NCBI GenBank assembly: GCA_946122785.1
Contig: CAMGYJ010000002.1
Span: 37,142,495 to 37,206,494, forward strand
Source: Linum tenue
Lineage: Eukaryota; Streptophyta; Magnoliopsida; Malpighiales; Linaceae
Length of the DNA: 64,000 nucleotides
Direction: 5' to 3'
Shown: piece by piece, positions 1-10,830 of the stretch
How positions within the stretch are numbered: the stretch's first letter is position 1
Layout: the number at the start of each line of letters is the position of its first letter
Made by a program: the position numbers and the translations under genes
Notes under the pieces: model-generated
What the model was told of the DNA's origin: nothing
What the model saw: only the letters and a program-made list of their open reading frames with translations
The model's database searches: none

Positions 1-1
1 T

Positions 2-2035
2 CCTTATGAACTCTGGAAAGATAGAAAACCTAATCTAAGTTACTTTCATCCTTTTGGATGCAAGTGCTTTACCTTAAACACCAAAGACCACTTGGGAAAA
101 TTCGATTCTAAATCTGATGAATCAATTTTTCTTGGATATGCTGTAAACAGCAAGGCTTATCGCATCTTTAACAAACGGACCCTCAAAGTGGAGGAGTCCA
201 TTAATGTGTTATTTGATGAGACTTTTAGCAAGTGTGCAGACAGCATTGATGAGGATGATGACCTAGGTCTGGGGACATCACACGTGAGCCATAACAATCA
301 AACAATTCAGGAACCAGAAACTATACAACCTGTGGAGGAAAACAGCACAGAAGAGAAAGACCAACATCCTCAGGCTCCACCCCACATTGTTCGAAGGCAT
401 CCTCCTTCCCTCATCATTGGAGATCTCAGTCGAGGTATGACCACTCGCTCTAGAGCCTATGCTGAACACACTGCATTTGTAGCTCAATTTGAACCTAAAT
501 GTGTTGATGATGCCATTAAAAATGAATACTGGTCAGCAGCTATGCATGATGAAATGAACCAGTTTGCTAGAACCCATGTTTGGGATTTAGTTCCCAAACC
601 TAAAGACCGAATAATTATTGGAACCAAATGGATCTTTAGGAATAAAACTGATGAACTTGGAATCATAATTAGGAATAAAGCTAGGTTAGTAGCTCAAGGC
701 TACTGTCAGGAAGAGGGTATTGACTTTGATGAAACGTTTGCCCCTGTAGCTAGACTAGAGGCCATTCGATTACTTTGTGCTTATGCAGCTTCTAGGGGTT
801 TTAAACTCTACCAAATGGATGTCAAAAGCGCTTTCTTAAATGGGGAACTAAAAGAAGAGGTTTATGTCTCACAACCTCCTGGTTTTGAGGATTCAGAACA
901 TCCAGATTATGTTTTTAAACTCAACAAAGCATTGTACGGACTTAAGCAGGCTCCTAGAGCCTGGTATGAGAAACTTAGCCACTTTCTAACTGAAAAAGGG
1001 TTCCATCGTGGGCAGGTGGACAAAACTTTGTTTATTAAAAATGAAAATGAACACACTCTTCTGGTTCAAGTCTATGTTGACGACATAATTTTTGGCTCCA
1101 CAAGTCAAAAATTATGTACTGAATTTGAGAATGATATGAAAAATGCCTTTGAAATGAGTTTGATGGGGGAATTGAACTATTTTCTTGGTCTGCAAGTAAA
1201 ACAGACAAGTCAGGGAATCTTCATAAGTCAGTCAAAGTACTTGACAAACATGCTGAAACGTTTTGACCGTGAAAACTTAAAAATAGCCTCCACACCCATG
1301 GGATCTACAGTTAAGTTAACTCAGGATGAGTCTGGAACACCAGTAGATAGCAAAAAATTTCGTGGTATGATTGGATCTCTTTTGTATCTTACTGCCAGTC
1401 GTCCAGACATCATGTATAGCGTGTGTGTCTGTGCTAGGTTTCAAAGTAATCCTAAAGAGAGTCATATGTCAGCCATAAAAAGAATCTTTCGTTATCTGAT
1501 TGGAACTCCTACTCTTGGTCTTTGGTACTCCAGTTCATCTAGCCTAAACTTAGTCAGTTACAGTGATTCTGACTACGCAGGCTGTGTAGTGGATCGAAAA
1601 AGTACCTCTGGTGCCTGTCATTTTTTAGGTACTTCACTAGTGTCATGGTTTAGTAAGAAACAGAGTTCAGTAGCATTATCTACTGCTGAAGCTGAATATA
1701 TAGCGGCAGGCTTCTGCTGCACGCAAGTGCTCTGGATGAAATACCAGCTCGAGGACTATGGTCTTCAACTAGGGTCTCTGCCTATCTTGTGTGACAACAC
1801 AAGCGCCATAAACATGACCAAAAACCCTATTCAACACTCCCGTACCAAACACATAGAGGTTAGGTATCATTTCATAAGAGAACTAGTTCAGGAGGGTAAA
1901 ATTCACTTAGAGTTTGTTGGAACTGACTCACAGTGGGCTGACATATTTACTAAACCCTTGCCAGTCGACAAATTCTCTCCCATTCGGCGAGAACTTGGGC
2001 TGTTCTCCTTAGAAGAAATAGAGGAAATCATCTAG
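2..2035 (+). CDS. Copia pol polyprotein, C-terminal part (integrase tail, reverse transcriptase, RNase H)
   Basis: The reading frame is already open at base 2, so this is the C-terminal 677 residues or so of a longer polyprotein; the first ATG at 92 is not the true start. The left end carries the Copia integrase-tail wording ([10 protein letters not shown], then HPFGCKC and SDESIFLGY). The reverse transcriptase follows from about base 540, with the linker TKWIFRNK, the substrate-site [23 protein letters not shown], and the catalytic YVDDIIFGS near 1073-1099. RNase H spans about 1550-1990 and has the SDSDYAG, STAEAEY and DNTSAI blocks expected of Copia RNase H. The frame ends with a TAG at 2033-2035. 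It copies element RNA to cDNA in cytoplasmic particles. No internal stop or frameshift is seen, which is unlike the other retroelements in this window. Confidence 0.93.
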   Translation, partial: PYELWKDRKPNLSYFHPFGCKCFTLNTKDHLGKFDSKSDESIFLGYAVNSKAYRIFNKRTLKVEESINVLFDETFSKCADSIDEDDDLGLGTSHVSHNNQTIQEPETIQPVEENSTEEKDQHPQAPPHIVRRHPPSLIIGDLSRGMTTRSRAYAEHTAFVAQFEPKCVDDAIKNEYWSAAMHDEMNQFARTHVWDLVPKPKDRIIIGTKWIFRNKTDELGIIIRNKARLVAQGYCQEEGIDFDETFAPVARLEAIRLLCAYAASRGFKLYQMDVKSAFLNGELKEEVYVSQPPGFEDSEHPDYVFKLNKALYGLKQAPRAWYEKLSHFLTEKGFHRGQVDKTLFIKNENEHTLLVQVYVDDIIFGSTSQKLCTEFENDMKNAFEMSLMGELNYFLGLQVKQTSQGIFISQSKYLTNMLKRFDRENLKIASTPMGSTVKLTQDESGTPVDSKKFRGMIGSLLYLTASRPDIMYSVCVCARFQSNPKESHMSAIKRIFRYLIGTPTLGLWYSSSSSLNLVSYSDSDYAGCVVDRKSTSGACHFLGTSLVSWFSKKQSSVALSTAEAEYIAAGFCCTQVLWMKYQLEDYGLQLGSLPILCDNTSAINMTKNPIQHSRTKHIEVRYHFIRELVQEGKIHLEFVGTDSQWADIFTKPLPVDKFSPIRRELGLFSLEEIEEII

Positions 2036-2250
2036 GATTCCCAGTATTCTTCATTTCCTTTTTCTCCTAAGATTCTTGCCATCTCTATCTCTCATAGTCG
2101 CGATAAATCAGTCATTCTTTCCTGAAATCAATGAGTAATTGATTTGAAGACTTAACTCACTTACCTTCTCAGTCCTGGTGATATCTGCTGTAAGTAGGGA
2201 TCTCTTCACCTCGTTCTTCATCCTTCATCACTCACTTTCCACTCACCAAA

Positions 2251-3351
2251 ATGGCCTTCAATAATGCTCAACTTCGACCTGTGGTTGTGTTCAAAAATCA
2301 AGGTTTCAGGAATGCGATCTGCTATTCCAGATACCTTCGCAACTACCGTGATCGTCCCATTTACCCATCCTTCACCATATCCCCTTCTGCCTTTTCCAAG
2401 TATGATATGGACATTCCTTCTCTCCTTACTGGTCTTGGATGGAGCTCGTTGACAGAAGATCAACGATATCTGCACTGTCCTGAGGCTGTTAGGCTATTCT
2501 ATGTCAATATTCGCTGTGATCGGGGTTCTGACCCTCGTTCCTTCACCACCATGGTCTACGACCATGAGATCCAGGTCACTCCTGACCTTCTTGCCTCAGT
2601 CCTCTCTCTGCCACACTCTGGGCCGCAGGCTAGCTTTGCTGGTGATTTTGAAAAGCATGGGTTTGACTACGACTCTGCCCTTGCACGGTTGACTGAAGAT
2701 ATTGGGCTGTTCTTTTCCAATAAGCTATCTGCTGGTCGTCTCCCTGACGATCTGAAGGTCCTCCATTTTTTTATCACCCGTTGCCTTCTGCCTCGTGACA
2801 TCGATGGTGCTGGTTTACTTCACTCCTCTGATCTTTGGATCATGGCTAACGCTCGAGTGCATCAGCCTATTAGCTATGCTTCACTCGTGTTTGCACATAT
2901 GATTCAATTTGGAAATGGTTACTTCAATGGGGCATTACCATTTGGACCTCTCATCACCCGCTACTTGTATCGTCTCGGTATTGACCTCCGCGACAAAGTA
3001 GCTGTCTGCAATGTCCATGAAGATCTTCGTCCAAATCATGTCCTTGTTCGTCTGAATGCCAATGTCGGGCGTCGTAAGCTTGTCTCTGCCTCAGGGGGAG
3101 ACACTTGCTACTCTCTTTTCTCTCCTGCACTAACTCAGGCTGCTGTTACAGCACTTGATAGTGAAATCAATCGTAGGAAGACTTCTGGAACTGGGAAGAC
3201 CACCTGTCTTCGTGTCCACAAGGAACGTCTAGAGCTGCTGGAAGCTGATGAGGCAAGACCAGCCCCAGATGACTTCGATCCTATATCCTCTGACTCAAGC
3301 TCTGATGATGACATATCAGATTATGAGTCACCTCCTTCTTATCCCTTTTGA
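2251..3351 (+). CDS. extra ORF downstream of Copia pol (env position), plant-transposon-protein-like
   Basis: This uninterrupted 366-residue ORF starts 215 bp after the pol stop and ends before the polypurine tract, the place where SIRE-type elements carry an envelope-like gene. I see no convincing signal peptide or transmembrane segment. The fold wording (a LGW...E..RLFY.N block near residues 62-90, then VTPDLLASVLSLP) resembles the putative plant transposon protein domain found in many plant retroelements, which has no known biochemical activity. The C-terminus is an acidic Ser/Asp cluster ending in PPSYPF, which contains a PPxY motif. Expression would need a spliced subgenomic RNA or readthrough, because it is in a separate frame segment. 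It could also be a captured gene. Element ORF status is firm; function is unknown. Confidence 0.75.
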   Translation: MAFNNAQLRPVVVFKNQGFRNAICYSRYLRNYRDRPIYPSFTISPSAFSKYDMDIPSLLTGLGWSSLTEDQRYLHCPEAVRLFYVNIRCDRGSDPRSFTTMVYDHEIQVTPDLLASVLSLPHSGPQASFAGDFEKHGFDYDSALARLTEDIGLFFSNKLSAGRLPDDLKVLHFFITRCLLPRDIDGAGLLHSSDLWIMANARVHQPISYASLVFAHMIQFGNGYFNGALPFGPLITRYLYRLGIDLRDKVAVCNVHEDLRPNHVLVRLNANVGRRKLVSASGGDTCYSLFSPALTQAAVTALDSEINRRKTSGTGKTTCLRVHKERLELLEADEARPAPDDFDPISSDSSSDDDISDYESPPSYPF

Positions 3352-3630
3352 ATAAGGCTTTCACTCAGGGGGAGCTACTCGTGTCTAGTTAGGTGATCCT
3401 GGTAGAATGAGTCTTGGTAGGGTTGTGTCAGGCGTATGGTTGAGTCAAGTTTGGTCAAGTATGGTTTCGTTTTGCTAGAATGTTGATTTGAAGTCAATTG
3501 CTGTACTCTTGAACTTCATGAAATAAACAGTCTTTCCAGTTTATGCCTTATGTTTGGAGCAGACTACACCCACTGTGTGCTAAGTGTGTGCAGGAAAGAA
3601 AAGCATATAGCAAAAGAGTCATTGACAAGC

Positions 3631-3642
3631 TTAGGGGGAGCA
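3631..3642 (+). other. polypurine tract for plus-strand priming
   Basis: The purine run TTAGGGGGAG sits directly before the TG that opens the 3' LTR, the position of the primer for plus-strand DNA synthesis. Two near-copies of the same box, TCAGGGGGAG, lie upstream at 3091-3100 (inside the extra ORF) and 3365-3374 (just after its stop). Confidence 0.8.
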
Positions 3643-4522
3643 TGTTGAGTGAAGTTTGTCAATGAAGGAAACAATCGAAAGGAAATCAAGTCACATAAGG
3701 CAACTCTCAAGGAAGGAAAGGAAGAGCAGAATTACAGGAAATCAAATCATCATTCAGCAACGGCTAGGTCAAGAAAAGGAGAACTATAAAAGCTCATACT
3801 AAGAGAAGCAAGCTAAGGTTCTCGGCGAAAAGATTTGAAACAGAAATCTGAGTGTATTCAGAGTGTTTTGAATTGAGAACCTAAGCTAGCTAATCAGGGA
3901 GATAGCGAGGGTTTGAGGGTGTTCTGATCAGGGAGATTATTCACCTTAGTGTGCTAGACTGAAAAGCAGGGAGCTCATCTGTTCTAGTTGTGTCAGTATA
4001 AACAAGAAACGAGAAATCGTGCTAGTGGTTAAGTAGGGATTCTCAAGAGGAGATATCCCTACCGTGGATTAGTCGATATTGGGATACTTATTCTCCCAAT
4101 ATCGGATACCACGTAAAAGTGTGTGTATTGTTCATTTGCTGCTTGCTGTGCTTTCTGTTATTGCTCTGTTTCGATTTGGTTGTTCAGGTTCAGCGAAGCA
4201 CCAGAAGCAGAGGAGTGAACGAGGTTGAAGAAGAGGTGTTGTCAGCAGGCTTTGGAGTTGGTACACGATCAAGCCCATCACCGTTGGAAATAATCATTTG
4301 GGCCTTAAGCCCATTCCACTAGTAATAACCTAAATTCTTGATCCAATTCGCCTTTATTCATTTCGTATTACAACCTTGAAGTAAGAAACTGAAAAATCAA
4401 TCATCAACCAGAATCTCTTCACTTGGTTCGCAATCGTGCCGATTAGGGTTTTGCAGGTGTTGAATTTCATCACCCAAATCCAGAAGAAGTAGGCAGCTGG
4501 TCTCGCGCTCGACCCACCTACA
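3643..4522 (+). repeat. 3' LTR of the SIRE-type Copia element
   Basis: The repeat begins TGTTGAGTGA right after the polypurine tract and ends CCTACA, giving the TGT...ACA ends of Copia LTRs and a length of about 880 bp. Only this LTR is in the window, so the right end is inferred from the terminal CA and the change in base composition, not from comparison with the 5' LTR. Confidence 0.7.
3784..3792 (+). promoter_or_regulatory. TATA box of the Copia LTR promoter
   Basis: CTATAAAAG lies about 140 bp inside the LTR, where the U3 promoter that drives element RNA is expected. Its start site would be about 30 bp downstream. Confidence 0.55.
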
Positions 4523-6445
4523 GTATTCTATTGAGGACGACTTTGCATTAATTTATCGATAAGGTGGCACATAAAATCTTTTCAATGTGTCTTTAGAGCT
4601 TGTATTGTTTGACTTTGTCTTATGAATTAGATGTAGATGAGGTCATGATTTTTCTTTTTAGAATTCTGGAGTTCTAGATGTTGTTTCTAATTTTTTTATA
4701 TTGACACATTGGTAAAAAGATTACTTGAATTTACATAATCACTAGCCGGCGACTACTTAATTAGTCGGCGAGGGAAAGAACTAATCAAAGGGCAATTAAT
4801 TAAGAGAGACGAAATCATGTTGTAGCAGGTTGGGTTTGATTAATTCCCAACCATTCATCACGTGTATACAAGAAATGCACACATCCTTATCACGCACAAA
4901 ATCAACGAGGCGGGCATATGTTTGGTCCAGTTTTAGGAAAATTGTTTCAGTCCACAACATCAATTGTTTATGACTCGATTAATTAATTACAATGATTAAA
5001 GTAAACCAAACTCCCTTTGATCTCTTCTTATATTGCCTCCCTTTTCTTTTAAGTTTTGTCCTTAACCCTCTTTCTACCATTCATCTAGCCATCTCGTTTA
5101 ATGAACTGTAAAAGTGTTGTTACATAAGATGTGATCCAAATTTTTATAAGGTTAATAAATTAATAATGAGTTAAATATTTTTATTTAAAAGTCATATCTT
5201 TTAGCAATATTTGAAATAAAACCAAGGTAAAGAAGGTGTTAGGCGTAAGGTAGGCGTTAACACCTTGTCTCACGGCTAGCTCGCTTAACCGTGTTTAGGC
5301 ATTGGAAGAAAAGTAACTATTTGAACTCATGATGAATGAAATAATAATTTATAATACTTCTTCACTTCAATTAAAATGATTAATAACTTACTTAACACTT
5401 AACGATAAGAAAATAACTCGAAAAATCCTAGAATAGTAGCTCAATAGCTTACAAAGTTCTAGAGCTATTAGAACTATTGATGCAGAAAATTGATTTCATA
5501 ATTGATGTTAATTTCATTCTTTAATATTGATTGTGTAGCTCCATCTAATTATGCCTAGGATAGGTGACACTTAGATGTCGCCTTACTCCGTTGACGTGTT
5601 CCAGTACCTAACTATGCGTGGAACCCCTAGACTACGAGGCGTTTTGGCATTTCCTAGAAACTAAGCGTAAGATTAATCTCACCTTTTTGAACCATGAATA
5701 AAACTATCAATTAGTTCTTCAATTTTCGTATCCTACTATAGATTTTTTTCAATTTTCGTCGGTGCTAGTTTATTAAGACTTTATTGTGTCATTTTAGAAC
5801 ACAAATATGACATTAGTGACACAAATAGGACTTTAACAGTCAATACATGCATATGTGTTTCTTGTCATATTATATATAGACCAATAACTAACACTGGCAT
5901 TTATCAACAAACTTAAATCTATTACCACATTCATAATTAATTAATCATACATCACAAATTCAATCTGTAATATGCGATTAAATTAACTAACAAACATATA
6001 GTAGAGGTCCCTAATATTTGGAGGCACTTCCTGTTCCTGTGCTGACATATTTGATCACGTGCTCATATTATAAGCATTATATGTGGTGAGGTATATAATT
6101 TACAAACTTATGAATTATCAACAAGCCAATTATAAGCTTTTAACCAATTCGCTCATAAATTGCTAGTTGTGGTGGATCACTAGTCATACCGTCCATCAAT
6201 CTTATAGCACAAAATGCTGATGTTAATTAATTCAAACTTTGCTACGCAAAGCTTGTCAAATATCAAAGTGTGTCACTATGTTTACGATTGGCCCAATCTA
6301 TTACTAAAATAATAATGACAAACAGACAAAGGTATAAAGAAGTTAGGTAACTGGACGTGGAATTATTTTTTGTTAATGCTCTACAAGGCATATAGCTTAC
6401 TTGATGGTCTAAGCCATGAAATGATTAAAGTAATGAGGGAGAGAG
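4523..6445. other. AT-rich intergenic DNA without a recognised gene
   Basis: No ORF of note is present. Short patches (5221-5290 and 5560-5650) carry GC-richer wording of the kind found in degraded plant repeats, but I could not assign them to a family. Confidence 0.5.
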
Positions 6446-7196
6446 ATTTTTATTTATTTCTTTCTTTTTTTATGAAGCGGTTGGGGTTTCATTTCATCAA
6501 AAGAGCCAAGTACAATGCTGGCAACATCTCTGCCAGCTGAGAAAAAGGGGGGAAAAACAGGCCCCTGTACACTCAAAAACCAAAGAAATCACTCAATAAG
6601 CTAAAAGAAATCACTCAATCAACTGCTCAAAAGAACAGACACACAACTGAAGTATCTACAACAACCCTAATATCACCTTGTACCCTCTGAACCAAAGCAT
6701 GGAAATCAGCTTTCTTCCCTGCAAACTTAATCAAGCATCTTTCTCTCCAAATTGATGCAATTAGAGCATGCCAAATCAGCTTTCCAGTTTGTGCTAAAAC
6801 AGTGGAACCTTTGAAAGCAGTTAAGGCCCACTGAAGCTCACCATCCCATTGATCACCAGGGACTCGATCTGCAAAATTACCAAACAAAGCTGCAAACAGC
6901 TGTTTAAACCTAGAGCATTCAGCAAAAAGATGAGATCTTGTTTCCAGGCTACAAGAGCAGAAAGCACATCCAAAGTCACCAGAACCACCCCACCTTTGAA
7001 CCTTCTCTCCAGTTGTGATACAATCATTAATGACTAGCCAAACCAGGAATTGGTTCTTCGGGATGCTAGTTCCTTTCCAAACCAGTTTCCCCCAAGATAC
7101 ATTATCCTTCTTTGGACGAAGCTCCTCCCAAATCTTCCTTATGCAGAATTTTTCCATAAGAGCACCTTTCCAGTAAACCAGAATTTTTATTTATTT
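6446..7196 (-). mobile_element. 5'-truncated LINE copy with 14-bp target duplication
   Basis: The insert (6460-7182) is bracketed by the 14-bp direct repeat ATTTTTATTTATTT at 6446-6459 and 7183-7196. On the minus strand it holds the 3' end of a LINE ORF2 and finishes in an A-rich tail, seen on the plus strand as the T-run at 6461-6470. Only about 720 bp were copied, the usual result of incomplete target-primed reverse transcription. The target repeat is itself AT-rich and low in complexity, so its exact length is less certain. Confidence 0.75.
6627..7157 (-). pseudogene. LINE ORF2 C-terminal fragment, zinc-binding reverse-transcriptase-associated domain (zf-RVT)
   Basis: The open 176-codon stretch reads as the zinc-binding domain found after reverse transcriptase in plant L1-like LINEs: a W.KLVWKG...PK.QFLVWL core, then CAFCSCSLETRSHLFAEC with the Cys/His ligands. 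No reverse transcriptase or endonuclease is present upstream because the copy is truncated at the 7182 junction. It has no stop within the domain, which suggests a fairly recent insertion. It cannot make a functional protein alone. Confidence 0.8.
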
Positions 7197-7254
7197 ATTT
7201 TGACAGAACTAATAAAAGCTTTTCTTAGGGAGAAATTTTACAAAAATTTATAGA

Positions 7255-7450
7255 ATCGTTATTTTAGTTTAAAAAAAAATATGATACAAATTAAATTTGT
7301 AATTATACTGTTATGTTATGGTACAAATTTGTATCATAACATAAAGATACAATATTTATTTATTGTAAAAACTAAATTTATACCTTTAAACATTATGATA
7401 CAAGCTCAATTTATAATTTGAAATACATATAGTTTATAGTATAGTGGAAA
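7255..7450. repeat. small hairpin-rich repeat related to the MITE at 15446-15723
   Basis: The stretch carries palindromic units of the form TGATACAAATT...ATTTGTATCATAAC and ends in ATAGTTTATAGTATAGTGG, resembling the units and terminal repeat of the element at 15446-15723. Its boundaries are unclear. Confidence 0.35.
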
Positions 7451-7482
7451 AGTATTTTATGAGGATAACATAAGTTTATTTT

Positions 7483-7830
7483 CAGGATAATGTCTATTTT
7501 TTATCCAAATCTTTTTCAGATTATTTTATATCATTCAAACCTATTAAAATTCTATTAATTATCCAAATCTTTCACAATGTATCAAAATATTAGCCATTTT
7601 TACGTTATCATTAATAATTTTGTTACTCTTTTATTATTTAAAATACTAAAATTTTGGAATATTGACCTTAATGAGTTTCTACCAAGTCAGTATCATGTTG
7701 CCAAATCAATATTACTAACAAAATTGTTAATTGGAAGTTAACATTTGGTTAATTTTTAATATTTCGATAGGTTTAAATAATATAAAAGAATCTGAAAAAG
7801 ATTTGGATAAAAATAAATATTATCTTAGGT
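7483..7830. mobile_element. MITE-like element, copy 1 (family shared with 52275-52640)
   Basis: About 340 bp of AT-rich DNA starts with GGATAATGTCTATTTTTTAT and ends with its approximate reverse complement (AAAGATTTGGATAAAAATAA then TATTATCTTAGG), so it has terminal inverted repeats of roughly 40 bp. It has no coding capacity. A second copy lies in opposite orientation near 52.3-52.6 kb. A target duplication is not clear. Confidence 0.6.
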
Positions 7831-8283
7831 TTTGCTTCAGAAAATTTGAGCCCGAATCATCTAATTTGCAGAGTGATAATAATATCGCAAGATCAAACTT
7901 TCTTCACGTTATTTGACGAGAGCAATTCATCATCAAACTGTGCTTCTTTGTATTTTCCGTGCATACATTAATGGTGGGTGGAATGCCGTATTCTCTGACC
8001 ATTCAAGCTAAGCTATGGTTTCTATAGCATTGAGACAATGACCCAAGTATTAACTAGATTTAATAATTAAGTGGGGTAACAGAAAAACTAGTGCATTATT
8101 GTTTCTTTTATACGAGACTCTAAGCTTCTTGTATTTTAAATTTAAACCAACCAAATTATATATTATTATTATGTGTGTAGGAGGGTTAGGCCAAAAGCTA
8201 CGTTAATTTCCGCCCCTTGTTTTGAGCGACAAAGCAGAGGATTGATCGATCCCATTCACATATAGCTAGCTCGATCAAACCCT

Positions 8284-8284
<1 letters not shown>

Positions 8285-8352
<68 letters not shown>

Positions 8353-8356
8353 TATT
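8285..8356. repeat. (ATT)n microsatellite
   Basis: More than 20 tandem ATT units run almost without interruption. Arrays like this are usually length-variable. Confidence 0.95.
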
Positions 8357-9350
8357 GGTGGGTAGTAATCGTCTTAATATGTATGATCAGAAATGCCGAC
8401 TGATTCAATTAAAGAAAAATTACAATGTAAGTTATTAATTTAAACAAACAAACAAACAAAAAACAGGTGTGGTTTGGTTTGGTAGCCGGAACAAGGGACA
8501 AGCTGCCAAAATATTCAAACCGGTAAAGAGAAGATGGTAAGTAGCTAGTTTTCCATATCATGCATGGACTTCTTCGTGATTCACGACCAAGGGATGAGGA
8601 GAAGAGCTCTGTGGTCGATTTCTGCATCTTCTTGTCACCTAGTTTGCCTTTTTCTGGAAATCAGAAGACACAATTAATGGGGTCCATAAAAAATGGTTGT
8701 GTTTCTTTTATGATTGAGGGTGGCCTGGGATGTGTAGACCGCAGAGGAGATGCTACTGATCATACTACTTTGAACTCGGTATCCAAATTATTGTCTTATT
8801 AGTTTTTATCGCGTATACACTTATATATCTTTATTCATTAGCTTGTGTATAGATATTAGTACATTTGTTCTAGTTGGATTTTTTATCTCGTGTTAATTCT
8901 TATATATGAGTTAAGATGATTAATGTTTCGTATGGAGAGTAAGTGAGTTCGAGAAGGAATAAAAGAGAGGGTGATGGTCAGCCTATTACCTATTAAAAAT
9001 ATTTATATAATTTAGCTTCCAAAATAAGTCTTGTGATTGTAGCATAACTGAATCGAATTTCCATGAAGATACGGAAAGAAGTTCGAAAGAGCAAGAGTTT
9101 ATACACGGAAGAATGAAACTAGAAATGGGTGTGGTTGTTAATTGAGTCAAGAGAAAGTTTCGTTGCAAAGAACAAACAACTCTAGGTTGTCACTCGTGAG
9201 AAAAAGACAGTAGTGAGCATTGTGAGATTGATTGAGAGTGTGTTTATGTTCTCTTCTTAGTTTAGATGCATGGTGTGTGTTTAGACTTGTAATTTAAAAA
9301 AAAAAAGATTGAGAAGCTTCTCATTGTCATTTTTATGGTTATGTTGCAAT
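8357..9350. other. intergenic DNA, no gene supported
   Basis: A short open frame at 8560-8802 and others in this stretch show no recognisable domain, splice context or codon signature. I see nothing reliable here apart from the left target duplication of the next LINE at about 9351. Confidence 0.5.
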
Positions 9351-9482
9351 AAAATCAACATAGTAATGGGAATCAAAAAGCAACTTCTAATAGAGAGAGA
9401 ATAGAGAGAGAATCGCTCTCCCCTCTCTCCTCCTTTTCTTCCTTTCTTACTAGCTGTTAGTTTGTCCCTTCTAGGGGTTTGA

Positions 9483-10830
9483 ATGGAGCCTCCCAAAGAG
9501 GCCATCGCCCCTAACCCCAAACCGTCGTATTCTTCGCCGGCGGGAACCCCTACCCAACCCAGTAAGAAGGCCAAAGCCACTTCTAGTAATGGATTCTCCG
9601 GAGAAGGAAGTATGGACTTCGCTATCATCACGGCAAGAGTTGAATCCTCAAAAGCATATGAGGAGGCGGATGAAGAGATGCAGACTGAGTCCAACACCGA
9701 ACCGGTGGCAGGGGCTAACGAAGAACAGAGGAACACCGGAAACTCTACTGCTACATCGGAGCAGGGAAGACCTAATGTCAGATGAATCAGTCCTCGGCAA
9801 CAAGCCCATTGGTGATAATGCTGCAGGGAAGACCTAATGTCAGATGAATCAGATGGGGAAAATGGTGAAGACAATCCGGATTGCCCTACTATCCGCATTA
9901 AGAAGAGAACTAACGCCATAATTCAAACCGATGGAATCGTGCCATCACATTCCGAGTGCTCGAGAAACATTTCCCCTTTGCTTATGTTCATCGTCGCTTG
10001 CAGAAAATGTGGGCAAAGACTGGCGGAGTAAAGATTGGGGATATAGGCAACGGATACTGTCAGGCGGTGTTTGATTCTCAACTGGACCATGACCGCGCTC
10101 TCTTTGTAGGTCCCTGGACAATCGACGATCATTACATTCTCGCTGAACCTTGGAGGCTTGACTTCGATCCAGATTTCGACTCCATCAACCACATCTCAGC
10201 CTGGGTCGGCTCCCTCTTGCCTACTTCGATGAGGAGATTCTTACCGACATCAGAAATAGGCTGGGGAGGGTGCAGAAAATCGACTACAACACGGCCAACG
10301 GATTCCGAGGTAACTACGCTAGAATCTGTGTTGAGATTGATCTTACCAAAAGACTAGTTTCGAAGTACAGACTGAAAAGGAGAGTCCGTAGGGTTGAATA
10401 TGAAGGACTCCATGTTGTTTGCTTTGGCTGTGGACATTATGGCCACCTCGAAGAGAAATGTCCCAAGATCATAGGAACAGATAACCCCAGTACAGAGCAG
10501 AGTACATCGAGCAACCCCCAAGCTTCGCGGACAATTATGCCGGAAGTGGTGGAGGATTTTGGTCTTTGGATGCTTGCAGCGAGACCAAAAAGAATGAAAA
10601 GTCAGAGGAGAGCTCGAGGAAATGAGGAAACAGCCAAGAAGAAGGAAAACAAAGGGGAAGAAGGAAAATCCTGCTCGAGATTCACAGTACTGGAAACTGA
10701 AGAGAAAGAGGTAGAGGTGGGGGAGAGCATGGAAGCTGAAGATACCATTGAGAAGACACAGACTGCGGAGAACCAAAGCAACAGGGAAATTGCTCCAAAG
10801 GAAATCAGTGTTGAGGAAGGTAAGAGTTAG
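9483..10830 (+). pseudogene. LINE ORF1 (nucleic-acid-binding protein with DUF4283-like domain and CCHC zinc knuckle), frameshifted
   Basis: The start ATG at 9483 is the first in the element after the GA-rich leader. The N-terminal part is Pro/Ser/Glu-rich. A DUF4283-like domain follows in pieces at about 9930-10200 (VLEKHFPFAYVHRRLQKMW, then GPWTIDDHYILAEPW). A CCHC zinc knuckle CFGCGHYGHLEEKC lies near 10420-10462, and a Lys/Glu-rich tail ends at 10830. The frame changes at least three times: at the 9761-9852 duplication, at about 9925, and at about 10207. The protein would normally coat LINE RNA; this copy cannot be translated whole. DUF4283 is assigned from wording, not from a profile search. 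Confidence 0.8.
9761..9852 (+). repeat. 30-bp direct repeat spaced 62 bp inside LINE ORF1
   Basis: The 30 bases at 9761-9790 recur exactly at 9823-9852, an offset of 62 bp. Because 62 is not a multiple of three, the local duplication shifts the ORF1 reading frame and brings a stop at 9783-9785. Confidence 0.9.

Larger units (their letters stand above)
1..4522 (+). mobile_element. Ty1/Copia LTR retrotransposon, SIRE-type, 3' half
   Basis: The window opens inside the pol gene of a Copia element and continues through an additional ORF, a polypurine tract and a 3' LTR that ends near 4522. The 5' LTR, gag, protease and most of integrase lie outside the window. Order (integrase tail, reverse transcriptase, RNase H, extra ORF, LTR) and the integrase-to-RT linker wording are typical of the SIRE/Maximus lineage. 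Pol has no stop or frameshift in the visible part and the extra ORF is open, so the copy looks young. The base at 4523 onward (gtatt) should be the 5-bp target duplication, whose partner is off the left edge. Confidence 0.9.

Noticed and set aside
8285..8356. Regular repeat array considered as CRISPR-like
   Set aside because: It is a pure ATT microsatellite with no spacers, in a plant nuclear genome.
8560..8802. 80-codon open frame between the ATT microsatellite and the LINE
   Set aside because: No recognisable domain, promoter or splice context, and length is within chance expectation.
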